A DNA stretch of 40,547 bases, taken from contig JAAELY010000454.1 of the NCBI GenBank assembly GCA_024226335.1, positions 1-40,547 of the forward strand. Reading direction: 5' to 3'. This DNA is from a bacterium. Lineage in GTDB: Bacteria > Myxococcota_A > UBA9160 > SZUA-336. Position 1 is the first letter of the stretch. Each line of letters opens with the position of its first letter. The translations under genes and the position numbers were made by a program. Of the stretch, positions 1-8,643 are shown piece after piece. The notes below the pieces were generated by a model. That model ran no database searches. It was not told where the DNA came from and saw only the letters and a list, made by a program, of their open reading frames with translations.

Positions 1-282
1 CCTGCGAAGTTCGGTGGAAATCACACTCTGGGTTGGGGCAGAAGGGCGGCTTTGGACAGGTCGGGAGTTCGCGCATTCCCGGTCACTACGCACACCCCGT
101 GCCAGGCACATTCTTCGGACCACAACTCTTTGATTCCAGGATTTGTCCGACTACGCCACTCGATACCACACGGAACCGAGTCGCGGACCATTTCTTCGAG
201 AAGTCGGTCGCCGTGAATTCCGGACGCGTCGATCCGTGCCGTAGCGAAGAGTGCGCCCGGCGGCAGGTCTCGAATCTTCCGG
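1..282. other. left-edge region without a recognisable gene
   Basis: This stretch lies downstream of the response-regulator gene on the minus strand. Frames that stay open here (for example minus strand 350-21) overlap the regulator in another frame and show no family motif, so I do not call them genes. The only structured element I see is a 24-base block at 105-128 that recurs in inverted orientation at 40256-40279. No clear terminator hairpin was found. Confidence 0.5.
105..128 (+). repeat. 24-bp element, near-identical inverted copy at 40256-40279
   Basis: The plus strand here begins GGCACATTCTTCGGACCACA and continues with ACTC. The minus strand of 40279-40256 carries the same 24 bases with one difference (T to C at the seventh base). 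A weaker shared string, TGGGGCAGA followed by GG after one base, lies upstream of both copies at different distances. Its function is unknown; it could be a dispersed intergenic repeat or the trace of a mobile element. Confidence 0.6.
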
Positions 283-660
283 CTACTTCCGGTCCTTCGG
301 AAGTCGCTCGAGCGCCATGTCGAGCGCGGCCCGCAACTCGTCCAGGCCAAAGGGTTTGGCCAGAAGAGATATCTCGTCGTTCGGTTCGACCCCGGGTAGT
401 TCGAGCCAGGGATTGCCGGAGATGATGATCGTGATCATTCCAGGCGATTGCTCGCCGATTAATCGCGCTACCTCGAGCCCGCTCATCGAGCCGCCCAATT
501 TCCAGTCGGCGATCAGGATATCGGACTGAAAGTGCTGGCCCCGCTTTACAGCGTCGTTGCCATCCCCGGCTGCTTCAACCTCGTGTCCGAGGCGAACCGC
601 CATTCTGCACAAAACATCTCGGAATTCCGGTTCGTCGTCCACGATCATGACACGTGCCAA
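283..660 (-). CDS. single-domain response regulator (receiver only)
   Basis: This is a 125-residue stand-alone CheY-like receiver that should be phosphorylated by the histidine kinase encoded just upstream; their spacing is 12 bases. The acidic pair is D8-D9, the phosphoacceptor is D52 (within ADWKLGG), the switch Ser is S81 (ISGN) and the conserved Lys is K102 (AKPF). No output domain follows, so it must act through protein contacts or pass the phosphate on. The start used is a TTG at 660, with AAGGG about nine bases upstream; GTG or ATG at residues 4-5 are alternatives. Receiver assignment is firm, physiological role unknown. Confidence 0.9.
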   Translation of the reverse strand: MARVMIVDDEPEFRDVLCRMAVRLGHEVEAAGDGNDAVKRGQHFQSDILIADWKLGGSMSGLEVARLIGEQSPGMITIIISGNPWLELPGVEPNDEISLLAKPFGLDELRAALDMALERLPKDRK

Positions 661-672
661 GTCGGGTTCCCT

Positions 673-1566
673 TCAGCAGGAATTCGCGATCGGTGGAACC
701 GCATAAGCCGCGAGTTCCACCGTTACCGTCGTGCCCTTTCCCGCTTCGCTTTCAATCCAGATTCCGCCGCCATGTTGCCATACGATCCCGCGTCCTACGC
801 TCAGCCCCAACCCCGTACCGGCCGTTTCGCCCTTGGTCGAATAGAAAGGCTCGAATGCGCGGGTCAATGTCTCGTCGGTCATACCGGAGCCTTCGTCGGA
901 CACACTCAAACGCAGGAGATCTCCGAACCGGATCAGCGTTACGAGCACGCACGCTCCCGAGGCGCTCGCATCGACGGCATTGCAGAGAAGGTTGATGATG
1001 ACCTGCTCCAGCTCCGTCGCGTTTCCCAACACCAGGGCGGATTCCGTGTCGTTCTCGTAGCTGAGGTCGACTCCCGATTGTGCCGCGTAGCAGTGAGTGA
1101 GTTTTATCGAACGCCGAGCGATCTCGTCGAACTCGACCTCGATCATCTGCGGATCTTCTCGGCGCGAGTACCGCAGGACGCCCCGTGCGATCTCGGCACA
1201 GTGCCGCACCTGTTGGCTGATCGTGGCCAGAGCTTCTTCCCGCGCTCCCTCGTCGCGATTCAGCAGAGCATCCTCTGCCAGTAACTGGATGATTCCCAGC
1301 GGATTGTTCAGTTCATGCGCCAGACCCGCTGTGAGAGTGCCGAGCGAGGCCAGCCGGTCCGTTCTGGGCTGGACCTGATTCAGCTGTTCCAGTTCGGTTT
1401 TCGCCCGGCGAAGCCCCGCGTTCTGGGTTTCGAGCTCTGTCTGGCGGATCTGGAGCTCGCAGACCTGCCGCTCGAGATCTTTTTGCCGCTTTCTAGAGCT
1501 CATCATCCCCGAAATGCCCCTGATCGTCCTCTCTGGCGGCAACCTGCGAACTCTGCACCGGCCCAT
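673..1566 (-). CDS. soluble histidine kinase (coiled coil-HisKA-HATPase)
   Basis: A 297-residue cytoplasmic sensor kinase with no membrane segment and no recognisable input domain. Residues about 25-68 form a charged, heptad-like coiled coil. HisKA follows with the H-box AHELNNPLG (His84), then the N-box INLLCNAVDA (about 191-200), the G1 box DEGSGM (about 224) and the G2 box GTGLGLS (about 250). The H-box resembles NtrB/ZraS-type kinases. The next gene downstream encodes a lone receiver, its likely partner. The start is uncertain: ATG at 1566 has no clear Shine-Dalgarno, and ATG at 1506 or 1503 would still leave the full coiled coil. Signal and target genes are unknown. Confidence 0.92.
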   Translation of the reverse strand: MGRCRVRRLPPERTIRGISGMMSSRKRQKDLERQVCELQIRQTELETQNAGLRRAKTELEQLNQVQPRTDRLASLGTLTAGLAHELNNPLGIIQLLAEDALLNRDEGAREEALATISQQVRHCAEIARGVLRYSRREDPQMIEVEFDEIARRSIKLTHCYAAQSGVDLSYENDTESALVLGNATELEQVIINLLCNAVDASASGACVLVTLIRFGDLLRLSVSDEGSGMTDETLTRAFEPFYSTKGETAGTGLGLSVGRGIVWQHGGGIWIESEAGKGTTVTVELAAYAVPPIANSC

Positions 1567-1586
1567 TCTCGATGATGAGTCTACGA

Positions 1587-1655
1587 AAGTGAGGTTGATC
1601 TACTTGAAGTGAGGTTGATTTTTTTCTGAATTGCAATTCACTCGTGCGAGCTCGC
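1587..1655. promoter_or_regulatory. direct repeats and palindromes in kinase/regulator divergent region
   Basis: AAGTGAGGTTGAT occurs at 1587-1599 and again at 1607-1619, exactly 20 bp apart (two helical turns), the geometry used by dimeric response regulators of the OmpR/PhoB class. A perfect 14-bp palindrome, TGAATTGCAATTCA, follows at 1627-1640, and the 10-bp palindrome GCGAGCTCGC is at 1646-1655. They sit just upstream of the minus-strand kinase and about 290 bp upstream of the first plus-strand regulator, which itself carries a PhoB-type winged helix. Operator function is inferred from geometry only. Apart from these sites and the candidate -10 and leader ORF further right, I see nothing in 1656-1871. 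Confidence 0.5.
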
Positions 1656-1799
1656 TAGAACGCTTGAGGGCCCGATGTCATCGAGAGTTCCGAGGGTCTG
1701 GGGTTTTCAAGGTTTTCGAAGCGGCAGAAATGGCCGAAAATGACCGGGAATGGTCGGAAATTCAGGCATTACTCATGGAATATTGCCCTTGTGACGGCG

Positions 1800-1805
1800 T
1801 ATGAT
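1800..1805 (+). promoter_or_regulatory. candidate -10 box shared by the tandem regulators
   Basis: TATGAT lies in a short stretch (CGTATGATG, then ATTGAGA a few bases on) that is repeated upstream of the second regulator at 5257-5275. The distance from this box to the leader ORF start is similar in both copies (72 and 80 bases). No good -35 hexamer is visible at 17-bp spacing, so either an activator or another sigma factor would be needed. Confidence 0.3.
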
Positions 1806-1871
1806 GTTCCATTGAGATTGGAACTGGGGCTGGGGTTTCTTGGCGAGAGGCGGAGCCTGACCCAGCCGAAA

Positions 1872-1943
1872 ATGCGCCTTTCTGGACGGCCTGATCAGGA
1901 TCAGGGACAGGATCTTCTAGTGATCTGGTGCGAGTCGAGATGA
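1872..1943 (+). CDS. putative 23-residue leader peptide, stop overlaps regulator ATG
   Basis: A short ORF starts ATGCGCCTTTCTGGACGGCC, and its stop TGA (1941-1943) overlaps the ATG of the regulator (1940) as ATGA. The paralogous regulator at 5401 has an equivalent ORF beginning ATGCGCGTTTCTGGATGGCC that ends TGA overlapping TTG. The two differ in length by exactly two codons and both end in a Cys-X-Ser motif (CESR and CGSS). The SD is poor. Conservation of start, frame and stop/start overlap suggests translational coupling, but common descent of non-coding leader DNA is an alternative. Confidence 0.35.
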   Translation: MRLSGRPDQDQGQDLLVIWCESR

Positions 1944-4900
1944 TTTATCGATTCCTCGAATTCGAGCTTTCTGAGGAACGCTTCGAGGTTCGGAGGAACG
2001 GAGAGCCTGTGCTGACTCAGCGCAAGGCTTTTGACTTCGTGCGTTTTTTGCTCGTGAATCGCGATCGCGTAGTCACGCACGAAGAGTTGATCGACGCGCT
2101 CTGGGGAGGGGCGGCCCGGAGCCTGAGCACCATTCCGCAGTGCGCTGCCTCTGCTCGCCGGGCTCTCGGAGACAGTTCGACTCGACAGGCCGTGTTCCAG
2201 ACCGTCCGTGGGCGAGGCTATCGGTTCGTGGCAGAGGTCGAGGAGGCGGATTCGACGACACCTTCACTGCGGGTGATTCCCCGCGGTGAAGCCGGAGACG
2301 AAAGCGACTCCGCGCCATTCGTGGGCCGCGAGGAATTGATGTCCACTTTGTTTGCAACGCTGGGTGTGAGCCTGTCCGGCGAGGCGCGTGTTGTTTTTCT
2401 GTCTGGTGAGCCGGGCATCGGCAAGACACGCGCTGTAGAGGAACTCTCGCGCAAGGCGTTGGAGCACGGCGCCTCGGTGTTGACCGGGCGTTGCTATGAA
2501 GGGGAAGGCGCGCCTGCTTTCTGGCCCTGGATCCAGATAATTCGGGAATGGAATCGAAACAACGACTTCGCAGATCTCTCCGAGGACCTCAAGGACGAGG
2601 CGAGGTTCTTCTCGAAATGGCGTCCAGAGGTCGCGGGGAAGAACTCGAATAACTCGGCACAGGCGGGTGAGGGCGCGGAGCTGCGCTTCGGGCTTTTCGA
2701 CGCGGCCACCCGGGGGCTGAGAAAGTTCGCGGCGGACACCCCACTCGTCCTGGTGCTCGAAGACCTGCACTGGGCGGATCCCGCTTCTCTGGGTCTGTTG
2801 CGCTTCATCGCGGCGAGCCTGCGCCACGATCCGATACTCTTGGTGGGGACTTTTCGAGAAGACGAGCTGTATCGGACCTCGGAGTTGGCCCAGACCCTGG
2901 CCGGGTTGGCCCGGGAGCCGTCGTTCTCTTCCTTTTCGATGGAAGGTCTGGGACGTGAGGACGTAGGAGCGCTTCTCGAGCAGACCGTCAGTCGGGAGAT
3001 CCCACCGGACCTGGTCGATTCCGTGGCGACGATGACCGAAGGCAACCCGTTCTTCGTGGTCGAGCTCGCGCGACTTCTCAATGCCGACGGGGCAGGGGCC
3101 AATGTCAAAGACCTGCCTCGAAGTGAAGGTCTTGAGTTGCCGGCGAGCATCACCGCCACCATCGAACGCCGACTGGGAAAACTGACTGCCGCTTCGCGGC
3201 GGCTACTTGCGACAGCTTCGGTCATTGGGCGCGAGTTCACGCTGGCGCGTCTTTCGGAAGTCGCGGGTCCCGACTATCAACCCGTTCTCGAGCATCTCGA
3301 GGAGGCGGTCGAGGCACGAATCATCGAACCGATGCGTCGTGTCCCCGGAACATACCGCTTCAGTCACGCCCTGATCCGCGAGACTTTCTACCAGGGGATT
3401 ATGGGTCCCGCTCGGGCTCAGCTCCACCGGTCCGTCGCGGAGGCCCTGGAGCATCGCCATGGCGATTCGAACGACCCTCCCCTGGCCGCACTGGCCCACC
3501 ACTGGTACGCGGCCGTGGCAACGGGTGCAGTCGAGAAGGCCGCCGAGTACAGCAGGCTTGCGGGGCTGGCGTCGGCGGCGAGGCTCGCATTCGAGGAAGC
3601 GGCCTTCCATCTGAGGCGCGCACTCGAACTCGCGGATCTTCGACCGGTTTCCAACGAACGCGAGCACTGCGAAAACCTTCTCGACCTGGGGAAGGCTGAG
3701 TGGAATTCCGATAACCCTCGGCTCGCGCGCGCCACTTTCGCGCGAGCCGCAGCGCTTGCGCGCCAAATTGACTCTTCCCAGCTTTTCGCGAGAGCCGCGA
3801 TCGGCTACTACGGCTTCGAGCAGGGAATCTCCTCCGATGCGACGACGCGTGCGCTGCTCGAGGAGGCTGTCGGCTGGCTGGACGCGGATTCACCCGAACT
3901 TCGCGCGTGTGTGCTGGCCAAGCTCCAGCACATGACTCCCCACGCCGACCGAATGGAGACGCGACGCTCCATGAGCTTGGAGGCGCTCGATCTCGCCCGC
4001 AGCTGCCAGGATCCCCAGGCAATGCGCGACGCCTTTCGGGCTCGCGAAATGGCCACGGTTCCCACCGGGTTCCTCGATGAGCGACTCGAGTGGGAGGCGG
4101 AGTGTCGCGAGTGGGGCGAGAGACTCTCTGATCCGTGGCTTTCGTTGCTTGGAAACGACGTCGTCTCGTCACTTACCCAAGGGGACCGTGCGGGAGTGCT
4201 GCATTCGATGCAACAGAGTTCCCGTTTCGCAGCCGCCTCCGGAGACCGAATGAGTCGGTTCGTCTCCATTCTCCAGCAGTCCGGGTTCGCCATGATGGAA
4301 GGGCGCTTCGACGATCTGGGTCCGCTCATCGAATTGATTCCCGAGGCGGGCAAGAACTGCGTTTCCTGGTCCCAGAGTGCCTACTTCGGTTATCTCTTCG
4401 TCGAAACCCTCGAACTCGGAAAGTTCGATCAGCTGAAGCAGGATTGGTTGTCATTCTTCGACGACATCGTTTTGAGCTTCCCGAGTCGCGAGGTGATCGG
4501 TCACGCATCCATTGCCGTCATTCATTCACTGACTGATGATCATGCAGCGGCGATGAAAGAACTGGACCAGCTCCAGGATTGCTTCGGGATGGGGGCCGAG
4601 AACACGCAACATAATGAGAACTGGATCTTCGCGATGCGGTTGTTAGGCGACGTGATCGAGCGTTTGGGGACGAAGTCGCACGCCGGGATGCTTGCGCACG
4701 CCCTTGAACCGTCTGCCGAACAGGTCGTCTGTCATTCGTCGTTCCGCTGGGCAGGTGGCAGCGTCGCTTCCACGCTCGGTCTGCTCTCCTCCGTTCTCGG
4801 CAATTTCGAGGCTGGAATCGCCCAGTTTGAGGCCGGCCTGGCCAGGGAAACAGCGCTCGGAGCGAAACCCGCCATGTTGCGCAGTCAGGCTGGGTTGGCG

Positions 4901-5038
4901 CGCTTGCTGATGCGCCGTGGCACCAATAACGATCGATCAGATGCGCTCGCCTTGATGGATGAAGTCGTCACTGGGTGCGAACAGCTCGGGATCGATCCGC
5001 GCGAGAAGTACATCGCACCTTTCGAGCGTGTCCAGTGA
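1940..5038 (+). CDS. winged-helix STAND-type ATPase regulator, copy 1
   Basis: A large one-component regulator of 1032 residues from ATG 1940 (a GTG at 1928 would add four). Residues about 3-100 are an OmpR/PhoB-type winged helix with the recognition-helix and wing region ending QTVRGRGYRFVAEV. An ATPase module begins at the PFVGRE motif (about 126), with Walker A GEPGIGKT (about 156-163) and Walker B LVLVLEDLHWAD (about 269-280). The rest is helical repeat-like (TPR-like), as in MalT/LAL STAND regulators, but those use a LuxR-type HTH. Signal binding by the repeats and ATP-driven oligomerisation are expected from the family. A full-length paralogue follows in tandem, and an overlapping leader ORF precedes it. 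Targets unknown. Confidence 0.88.
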   Translation: MIYRFLEFELSEERFEVRRNGEPVLTQRKAFDFVRFLLVNRDRVVTHEELIDALWGGAARSLSTIPQCAASARRALGDSSTRQAVFQTVRGRGYRFVAEVEEADSTTPSLRVIPRGEAGDESDSAPFVGREELMSTLFATLGVSLSGEARVVFLSGEPGIGKTRAVEELSRKALEHGASVLTGRCYEGEGAPAFWPWIQIIREWNRNNDFADLSEDLKDEARFFSKWRPEVAGKNSNNSAQAGEGAELRFGLFDAATRGLRKFAADTPLVLVLEDLHWADPASLGLLRFIAASLRHDPILLVGTFREDELYRTSELAQTLAGLAREPSFSSFSMEGLGREDVGALLEQTVSREIPPDLVDSVATMTEGNPFFVVELARLLNADGAGANVKDLPRSEGLELPASITATIERRLGKLTAASRRLLATASVIGREFTLARLSEVAGPDYQPVLEHLEEAVEARIIEPMRRVPGTYRFSHALIRETFYQGIMGPARAQLHRSVAEALEHRHGDSNDPPLAALAHHWYAAVATGAVEKAAEYSRLAGLASAARLAFEEAAFHLRRALELADLRPVSNEREHCENLLDLGKAEWNSDNPRLARATFARAAALARQIDSSQLFARAAIGYYGFEQGISSDATTRALLEEAVGWLDADSPELRACVLAKLQHMTPHADRMETRRSMSLEALDLARSCQDPQAMRDAFRAREMATVPTGFLDERLEWEAECREWGERLSDPWLSLLGNDVVSSLTQGDRAGVLHSMQQSSRFAAASGDRMSRFVSILQQSGFAMMEGRFDDLGPLIELIPEAGKNCVSWSQSAYFGYLFVETLELGKFDQLKQDWLSFFDDIVLSFPSREVIGHASIAVIHSLTDDHAAAMKELDQLQDCFGMGAENTQHNENWIFAMRLLGDVIERLGTKSHAGMLAHALEPSAEQVVCHSSFRWAGGSVASTLGLLSSVLGNFEAGIAQFEAGLARETALGAKPAMLRSQAGLARLLMRRGTNNDRSDALALMDEVVTGCEQLGIDPREKYIAPFERVQ

Positions 5039-5044
5039 CCGTCG

Positions 5045-5060
5045 ATCCTCGCTCGAGGAT
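5045..5060 (+). terminator. short hairpin after regulator copy 1
   Basis: ATCCTCG-CT-CGAGGAT is a perfect 7-bp inverted repeat six bases past the stop codon of the first regulator. There is no T-tract, so intrinsic termination is doubtful. The remaining intergenic DNA up to 5338 holds only the candidate -10 at 5259 and a G-rich run just before the second leader ORF. Confidence 0.3.
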
Positions 5061-5258
5061 GCTTGCTGATGTAGCTCGATATTGAGGCGATAAGTCCTGT
5101 TCTGGATCTTGATCTCTTTGGCGTGATTCGGCTTTGAAATTCAGCTCAGCGACGGAAATGCGCGGTTCTTCTCTGGCTATATACTCACCCGCGCCCTCTC
5201 GAGGTCTGCAAACCGGAGAAAGAGCGCAAAAATTTATTCAGAATTCACGGTAGGCACG

Positions 5259-5264
5259 TATGAT
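5259..5264 (+). promoter_or_regulatory. candidate -10 box upstream of regulator copy 2
   Basis: TATGAT in the context CGTATGATGGTTGATTGAGA matches the corresponding context at 1798-1816 upstream of copy 1, while most of the surrounding intergenic DNA has diverged. This makes it the best promoter candidate. No clear -35 is seen. Confidence 0.3.
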
Positions 5265-5338
5265 GGTTGATTGAGAGCAATCTCCCCGACCTTTTCGATG
5301 AGCGGGTCGGGCCAAGTTCAAAATTTCTTGGGGGGGGG

Positions 5339-5404
5339 ATGCGCGTTTCTGGATGGCCGGGATTGAAAGCCCATTCTCGAACTATCGGCTGTGGTTCGAG
5401 TTGA
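5339..5404 (+). CDS. putative 21-residue leader peptide, stop overlaps regulator TTG
   Basis: The ORF starts at ATG 5339 directly after a run of nine G and ends at TGA 5402-5404, which overlaps the TTG at 5401 (TTGA). The start motif matches that of the leader ORF at 1872 in 18 of 20 bases, and the shared residues are MR, SG and P near the start and C-X-S near the end. A longer reading of the regulator from ATG 5353 would run through this same motif in another frame. Confidence 0.35.
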   Translation: MRVSGWPGLKAHSRTIGCGSS

Positions 5405-8400
5405 TCTTTCGTTTCCTCGACTTCGAGCTCGACGAAGAACGCTTCGAGATCAGAAGAGGTCAAAGACCAGTTCACACGCAGAGAAGGGCCTTTGATTTTC
5501 TGCGCTATCTGCTGTTGAACAGGGATCGCGTGGTCAGCCACGATGAACTCATCGAGACTCTCTGGGACGGAGCTGCTCGGAGCGAGAGCAACATCCCCCA
5601 ATGTGTGGCTTCCATCCGTCGATCCATGGGTGAGCAAGTCGACCGCGATGCCGTGATTCAGACGGTACGGGGTCGGGGCTATCGTTTTGTGGCGGAGATC
5701 GAGGAGATCGCACCGGCCAGAAACTCTGCGGACGCACCTCCGCGCGTGGATCCAATACAGGCAGACTCCAGCTCATCGCCCTTCGTCGGACGCAGGGAGG
5801 TGATGGCGACACTGCGCTCTGCACTAGGAGAGAGTCTGTCCGGTGAGACTCGTGTCGTCATGCTCGTCGGGGAGCCGGGAATCGGCAAGACACGCGCGGT
5901 CGAAGAGCTGGCCCGTGAAGCCGCCGACCGCGGCGCAACGGTCTTGACCGGACGATGCTACAAGGGCGAAGGTGCGCCGGCCTTTTGGCCGTGGCTTCAG
6001 ATCGCCGATGAATGGGTAGGGCTCCACACGACCTCGATGTTACCCGTGGAATTCAAGGCCTTGGCGAAGGCTCGTAGGCGCTGGTTTTCCGAAAAATCTC
6101 CCCGTACCCCGGCGATAGGCATGGAAGCGGTGGAGGCGCGCTTCCAGCTCTTTGACGCCGGGGCTCGCGCCCTGCAGCGTGGTGCTCAGTATGCGCCGCT
6201 CGTCCTCGTGCTCGAAGATATTCACTGGGCCGACCCGGCTTCCCTCGGATTGCTTCGCTTTGCTGCTGAACAGATACATCACGTTCCCCTGCTCATGCTT
6301 GGGACCTATCGTGGAAATGAACTCGACAGCACGCCCGAGCTTTCCCTGACCCTGGGTGAACTATCGCGCGAGTCCACGTTCCGGCGCATCCCCGTCGAAG
6401 GTCTCGGGGCAGAGCACGTAAATGAACTTCTGTCGCAGATCGTCAGCAAGGACATCCCCACGGCATTGTTTGAATCGGTGGCTTCGATGACCGAAGGCAA
6501 TCCTTTCTTTGTCATCGAACTCGCGCGGATCCTCGATGCGGCGGAAAGTGCTCCGGAGTCCGGTGACCCCGGCGGAAGAGGATCGATCGGACTACCGGCG
6601 AGTGTGTCCGATGCAATTGCGTTTCGACTCGGCCGGTTGACGGACGGATCACGACAACTCCTGACACTGGCCGCGGTGATCGGCCGGGAGTTTGGAGTGA
6701 CGCTGTTGTCGGAGGTTGCGGGACAGGAATGCGAGCTGATTCTGCAACTTCTGGAAGAGGCGGCCCTCCTCGGGATCGTCGAGCCCGTTCGCAACGCACC
6801 GGATACATATCGATTCAATCACGCCCTGACTCGCGAGGCGTTGTACCAGAGGGTTGAGGCGACGAGCAGAGCTCCACTCCACGGATCCGTCGCGAAGACG
6901 TTGGAGCGTCTTCACGCCAATTCGATGGCTCCTCCGCTAGCGGCGCTGGCGTATCACTGGTACGAGGCGTTAGAGACCGGTGAACTCGAGAAGGCGGCCG
7001 AGTACTGCAGGCGGGCAGGAGTGTGGGCGTTGTCAAAGCTCGCGTTCGAGGAGGCCGCCCACCAGCTGAAGCGGGCGCTCGAGCTTGCGGACCTTCGGCC
7101 TTCGTCTGGGGAGTCTGAGAGTTGCGAGCTTCTGCTTCACCTCGGGCAAGCCCAGTGGAGTGTCGGCGAACGCGCGGAGGCCCAGGCCACGTATGCCAAG
7201 GTGGTGGCCCTCGCTCGTCGAATCGGTTCTGCTGAGTATCTCGCGAGAGCCGCGATCGGCAATTTCGGGTTCGAACAAGGCCACACTGAGGACGCGACGG
7301 CCCGCGCGCTGCTCGAGGAGGCGGCTGCAGTCCTGGATGACGACCTACCGGCGCTTCGCGCGCAGGTGCTCACCAAGCTCGTATTCATGGCTCCATACGC
7401 GGACCTGATGGAAACGCGACAGTCCATGAGCCTGGAGGCACTCGAACTCGCCCGAAACTGCGGGGATGTCAGGGCCCTTCGCGAGGCATTCCACGCTCGG
7501 CTCTGGGCCACGCCCACGCCCATGTTCCTCGAGCAGAGACGCGTGTGGACAAAAGAGTGTCTCGCCTGGGGCGAACAACTCGATGACCCGTGGTTGTCGT
7601 GGCTCGGCACCGACTCGGTCTTGGCTTTCTCGCTGGGAGACCGAGCTGAGCTAGTCCGTGCGATGCAGGAGAGTTCCCACTTTGCAGGTCTGTCCGGCCA
7701 TCGTTCAGGGCAGTTCGTCATCCTCCTCGAGCAAACGGGCTTTGCCCTGTTGGAGGGACGCTTCGACGACTCGACCCGCTTCATCGGGCAGATCCTCGAG
7801 GCGGGTAAGGACTGTACTTCTTGGGCTCCAGAATCCTACTACGCCTATCTCTTCCTCGAGGGCTGGCAACGAGGCATACTCCATCAGCCGGGCCAGGACT
7901 GGCCGACGTTTTTCGAAGGCCTGATCGCGGGACTTCCTGGACGTGAAACGATCGGCCATGCCGCCATCGCGTTGCTCAAGGCTTTTGGCGAAGACCGAAA
8001 GGGCGCGTTGGCAGAACTCGATTGGCTCACCGGGTCAATCGGGCCCGAGTTTCGCGAAGTGCCGCAGAATGAAAACTGGCTCAGTGCGATGTATCTGATG
8101 TCAGAGGTGATCGAGCGTCTCGATGCACAGCCCTACGCCGAGCTTCTCGCCCCCGCTCTCGAGCCTTTTGTCGACCAGATGGTATGCCATCCCTCGCACC
8201 GTCTGCCCGGAGGCAGTATCGCAACCATGCTTGGCCTGCTTTCATCCGTTCTCGGGGATTTCGAAGCAGGGGAGGCCTATTTCGAAGAAGGTTATGCGAG
8301 GGAGAAAGCGTTCGGAGCAAGACCCGTCATGTTGCGCAGTCGGGCGGGACTAGCGTGTCTGCTCCTGCGCCGGGGTGCGAGGGGTGACCGATCTCGCGCA

Positions 8401-8499
8401 GACGCCTTGATGGAAGAAGTCTTGAGTGGTTGTGAAGACCTGGGCATCCATCCTGACGTGAAGTACGTCGAGCCTTTCGAGCGCCTTTTGCAGCGATAG
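5401..8499 (+). CDS. winged-helix STAND-type ATPase regulator, copy 2
   Basis: This paralogue of the preceding gene is similar along its whole length. From TTG 5401 it is 1032 residues, exactly the length of copy 1 from ATG 1940, and TTG 5401 aligns with that ATG; an ATG at 5353 would add 16 residues with no counterpart in copy 1. The PhoB-type winged helix spans about residues 3-100 (ends QTVRGRGYRFVAEI), followed by PFVGRR, Walker A GEPGIGKT, Walker B LVLVLEDIHWAD and a long helical C-terminal half. The near-identical recognition region (NRDRVV, IPQC, TVRGRGYRFVAE) suggests overlapping DNA targets, while the C-terminal sensing half differs more. The gene ends at a strong hairpin facing the nirK operon. 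Confidence 0.88.
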   Translation: MIFRFLDFELDEERFEIRRGQRPVHTQRRAFDFLRYLLLNRDRVVSHDELIETLWDGAARSESNIPQCVASIRRSMGEQVDRDAVIQTVRGRGYRFVAEIEEIAPARNSADAPPRVDPIQADSSSSPFVGRREVMATLRSALGESLSGETRVVMLVGEPGIGKTRAVEELAREAADRGATVLTGRCYKGEGAPAFWPWLQIADEWVGLHTTSMLPVEFKALAKARRRWFSEKSPRTPAIGMEAVEARFQLFDAGARALQRGAQYAPLVLVLEDIHWADPASLGLLRFAAEQIHHVPLLMLGTYRGNELDSTPELSLTLGELSRESTFRRIPVEGLGAEHVNELLSQIVSKDIPTALFESVASMTEGNPFFVIELARILDAAESAPESGDPGGRGSIGLPASVSDAIAFRLGRLTDGSRQLLTLAAVIGREFGVTLLSEVAGQECELILQLLEEAALLGIVEPVRNAPDTYRFNHALTREALYQRVEATSRAPLHGSVAKTLERLHANSMAPPLAALAYHWYEALETGELEKAAEYCRRAGVWALSKLAFEEAAHQLKRALELADLRPSSGESESCELLLHLGQAQWSVGERAEAQATYAKVVALARRIGSAEYLARAAIGNFGFEQGHTEDATARALLEEAAAVLDDDLPALRAQVLTKLVFMAPYADLMETRQSMSLEALELARNCGDVRALREAFHARLWATPTPMFLEQRRVWTKECLAWGEQLDDPWLSWLGTDSVLAFSLGDRAELVRAMQESSHFAGLSGHRSGQFVILLEQTGFALLEGRFDDSTRFIGQILEAGKDCTSWAPESYYAYLFLEGWQRGILHQPGQDWPTFFEGLIAGLPGRETIGHAAIALLKAFGEDRKGALAELDWLTGSIGPEFREVPQNENWLSAMYLMSEVIERLDAQPYAELLAPALEPFVDQMVCHPSHRLPGGSIATMLGLLSSVLGDFEAGEAYFEEGYAREKAFGARPVMLRSRAGLACLLLRRGARGDRSRADALMEEVLSGCEDLGIHPDVKYVEPFERLLQR

Positions 8500-8580
8500 A
8501 TTCCCCGGCCGATGGCCGTTCCAGCCCTGTCGGAGTTGAAGATGCTCGTGCGGTGTTGCGGGGGGAACTCCCGAAACGCA

Positions 8581-8612
8581 AACGCGGGAGGAGCCTGGGC
8601 TCCCCCCGCGTT
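8581..8612. terminator. strong bidirectional hairpin between regulator and nirK
   Basis: AACGCGGGAGGAGCC (8581-8595) pairs with GGCTCCCCCCGCGTT (8598-8612) over 15 bp with a single A-C mismatch and a minimal loop. It lies between two converging genes, 81 bp after the regulator stop and 31 bp after the nirK stop. T-richness beyond the stem is limited (TTCTT on plus), but the stem strength makes terminator function for one or both units likely. Confidence 0.65.
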
Positions 8613-8643
8613 CTTCGGCGATGGGCCGAATTGGAAATGGTCG

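Noticed and set aside
1740-1943. 67-residue ORF starting at 1740
   Set aside because: Only its last 23 codons (from ATG 1872) have a counterpart before the second regulator; the upstream part crosses the likely promoter.
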